A stretch of DNA of 6,697 bases from Candidatus Pelagibacterales bacterium (lineage in GTDB: Bacteria; Pseudomonadota; Alphaproteobacteria; Pelagibacterales; AG-422-B15): positions 1-6,697 of the forward strand of contig JADHQX010000074.1 of assembly GCA_016777745.1 (NCBI GenBank), given 5' to 3'. The position numbers and the translations under genes were made by a program. The stretch's first letter is position 1; every line of letters starts with the position of its first letter. The notes below the pieces were generated by a model. That model was given only the letters and a program-made list of their open reading frames with translations, made no database searches and was not told the origin of the DNA. Positions 6,328 to 6,697 of this stretch are shown one piece after another.

Positions 6328-6697
6328 ATGACACGAATAGCTTTAGTAACAGGTGGTACAAGAGGAATAGGTGGAGCAATATCAATTGCCCTAAAAAATG
6401 AGGGATGTAAAGTTGCAGCAACTTATAATTCAAACACAGCAGCAGCAGAAGCTTTTGCAAAGGAGCATGGTATTGATATATTTCAGTGGAATGTAGCAGA
6501 TGCAGCGGCGTGTGAAAAAGGCGTAAAAGAAGTAACTGAAAAGTTAGGTGCTGTGGACATATTGATTAATAATGCAGGAATATCTAAAGCAGCAATGTCA
6601 CATAAGATGACTATTGAACAATGGGATGATGTTATCAGAACAGACTTAGATTCAGTTTTTTACATGACAAGATGTGTCCTTGAAGGTATGAGAGAAA
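6328..6697 (+). CDS. phaB: Acetoacetyl-CoA reductase, N-terminal part (runs off the right edge)
   Basis: The first 123 codons of a short-chain dehydrogenase/reductase are visible, opening MTRIALVTGGTRGIGGAIS. PhaB reduces acetoacetyl-CoA to (R)-3-hydroxybutyryl-CoA with NADPH, giving the monomer for polyhydroxybutyrate. The nucleotide-binding TGGTRGIG (8-15) and the NNAG motif (81-84) are present. HKMTIEQWDDVI (92-103) and DLDSVFYMTRCVLEGMRE (106-123) resemble PhaB more than housekeeping FabG. Position 106, where the SDR catalytic tetrad normally has Asn, is Asp here. The Ser-Tyr-Lys part of the active site lies beyond the window. Position directly after phaA supports the assignment; FabG is the main alternative. 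The missing C-terminus is only the window edge. Confidence 0.93.
   Translation, partial: MTRIALVTGGTRGIGGAISIALKNEGCKVAATYNSNTAAAEAFAKEHGIDIFQWNVADAAACEKGVKEVTEKLGAVDILINNAGISKAAMSHKMTIEQWDDVIRTDLDSVFYMTRCVLEGMRE

Overview
This window is a densely packed, AT-rich stretch (by eye roughly one third G+C) of a bacterial chromosome. The rplU-rpmA-obg order, a phosphoserine aminotransferase of the Methanosarcina/alphaproteobacterial type, and a phaA-phaB pair together suggest an alphaproteobacterium. The low G+C, tiny intergenic gaps and lysine/asparagine-rich proteins fit a streamlined marine lineage such as the SAR11/HIMB59 neighbourhood. That placement is inference; the window has no rRNA or other phylogenetic marker that settles it.

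Layout: positions 1-886 are a leftward ribosomal/assembly-GTPase cluster, rplU (L21), rpmA (L27) and the first 42 codons of obg/cgtA, which runs off the left edge. A 180-bp divergent intergenic region (887-1066) holds a good sigma70-type promoter for the leftward cluster and a weaker candidate for the rightward genes. From 1067 to the right edge runs one rightward series: a DUF1015 protein, serC, a short serA, gpmA, phaA and the first 123 codons of phaB. Gaps are 4 bp, a 1-base stop/start overlap, 1 bp, 18 bp and 19 bp, so all six could share a transcript.

Functionally, the first four rightward genes centre on 3-phosphoglycerate. GpmA interconverts 3- and 2-phosphoglycerate; SerA oxidises 3-phosphoglycerate; SerC transaminates the product to O-phosphoserine. 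No serB phosphatase is present, and the uncharacterised DUF1015 protein sits at the head of the operon. PhaA and PhaB then convert acetyl-CoA to (R)-3-hydroxybutyryl-CoA, the precursor of polyhydroxybutyrate.

The genes are mostly conventional. The points worth a second look are the minimal SerA without regulatory domains and with an altered cofactor-binding position, the Asn-to-Asp change in PhaB, the DUF1015/serine link, and the divergent promoter region. I found no mobile element, CRISPR array, tRNA, rRNA or recognisable riboswitch, and no convincing new biological system.
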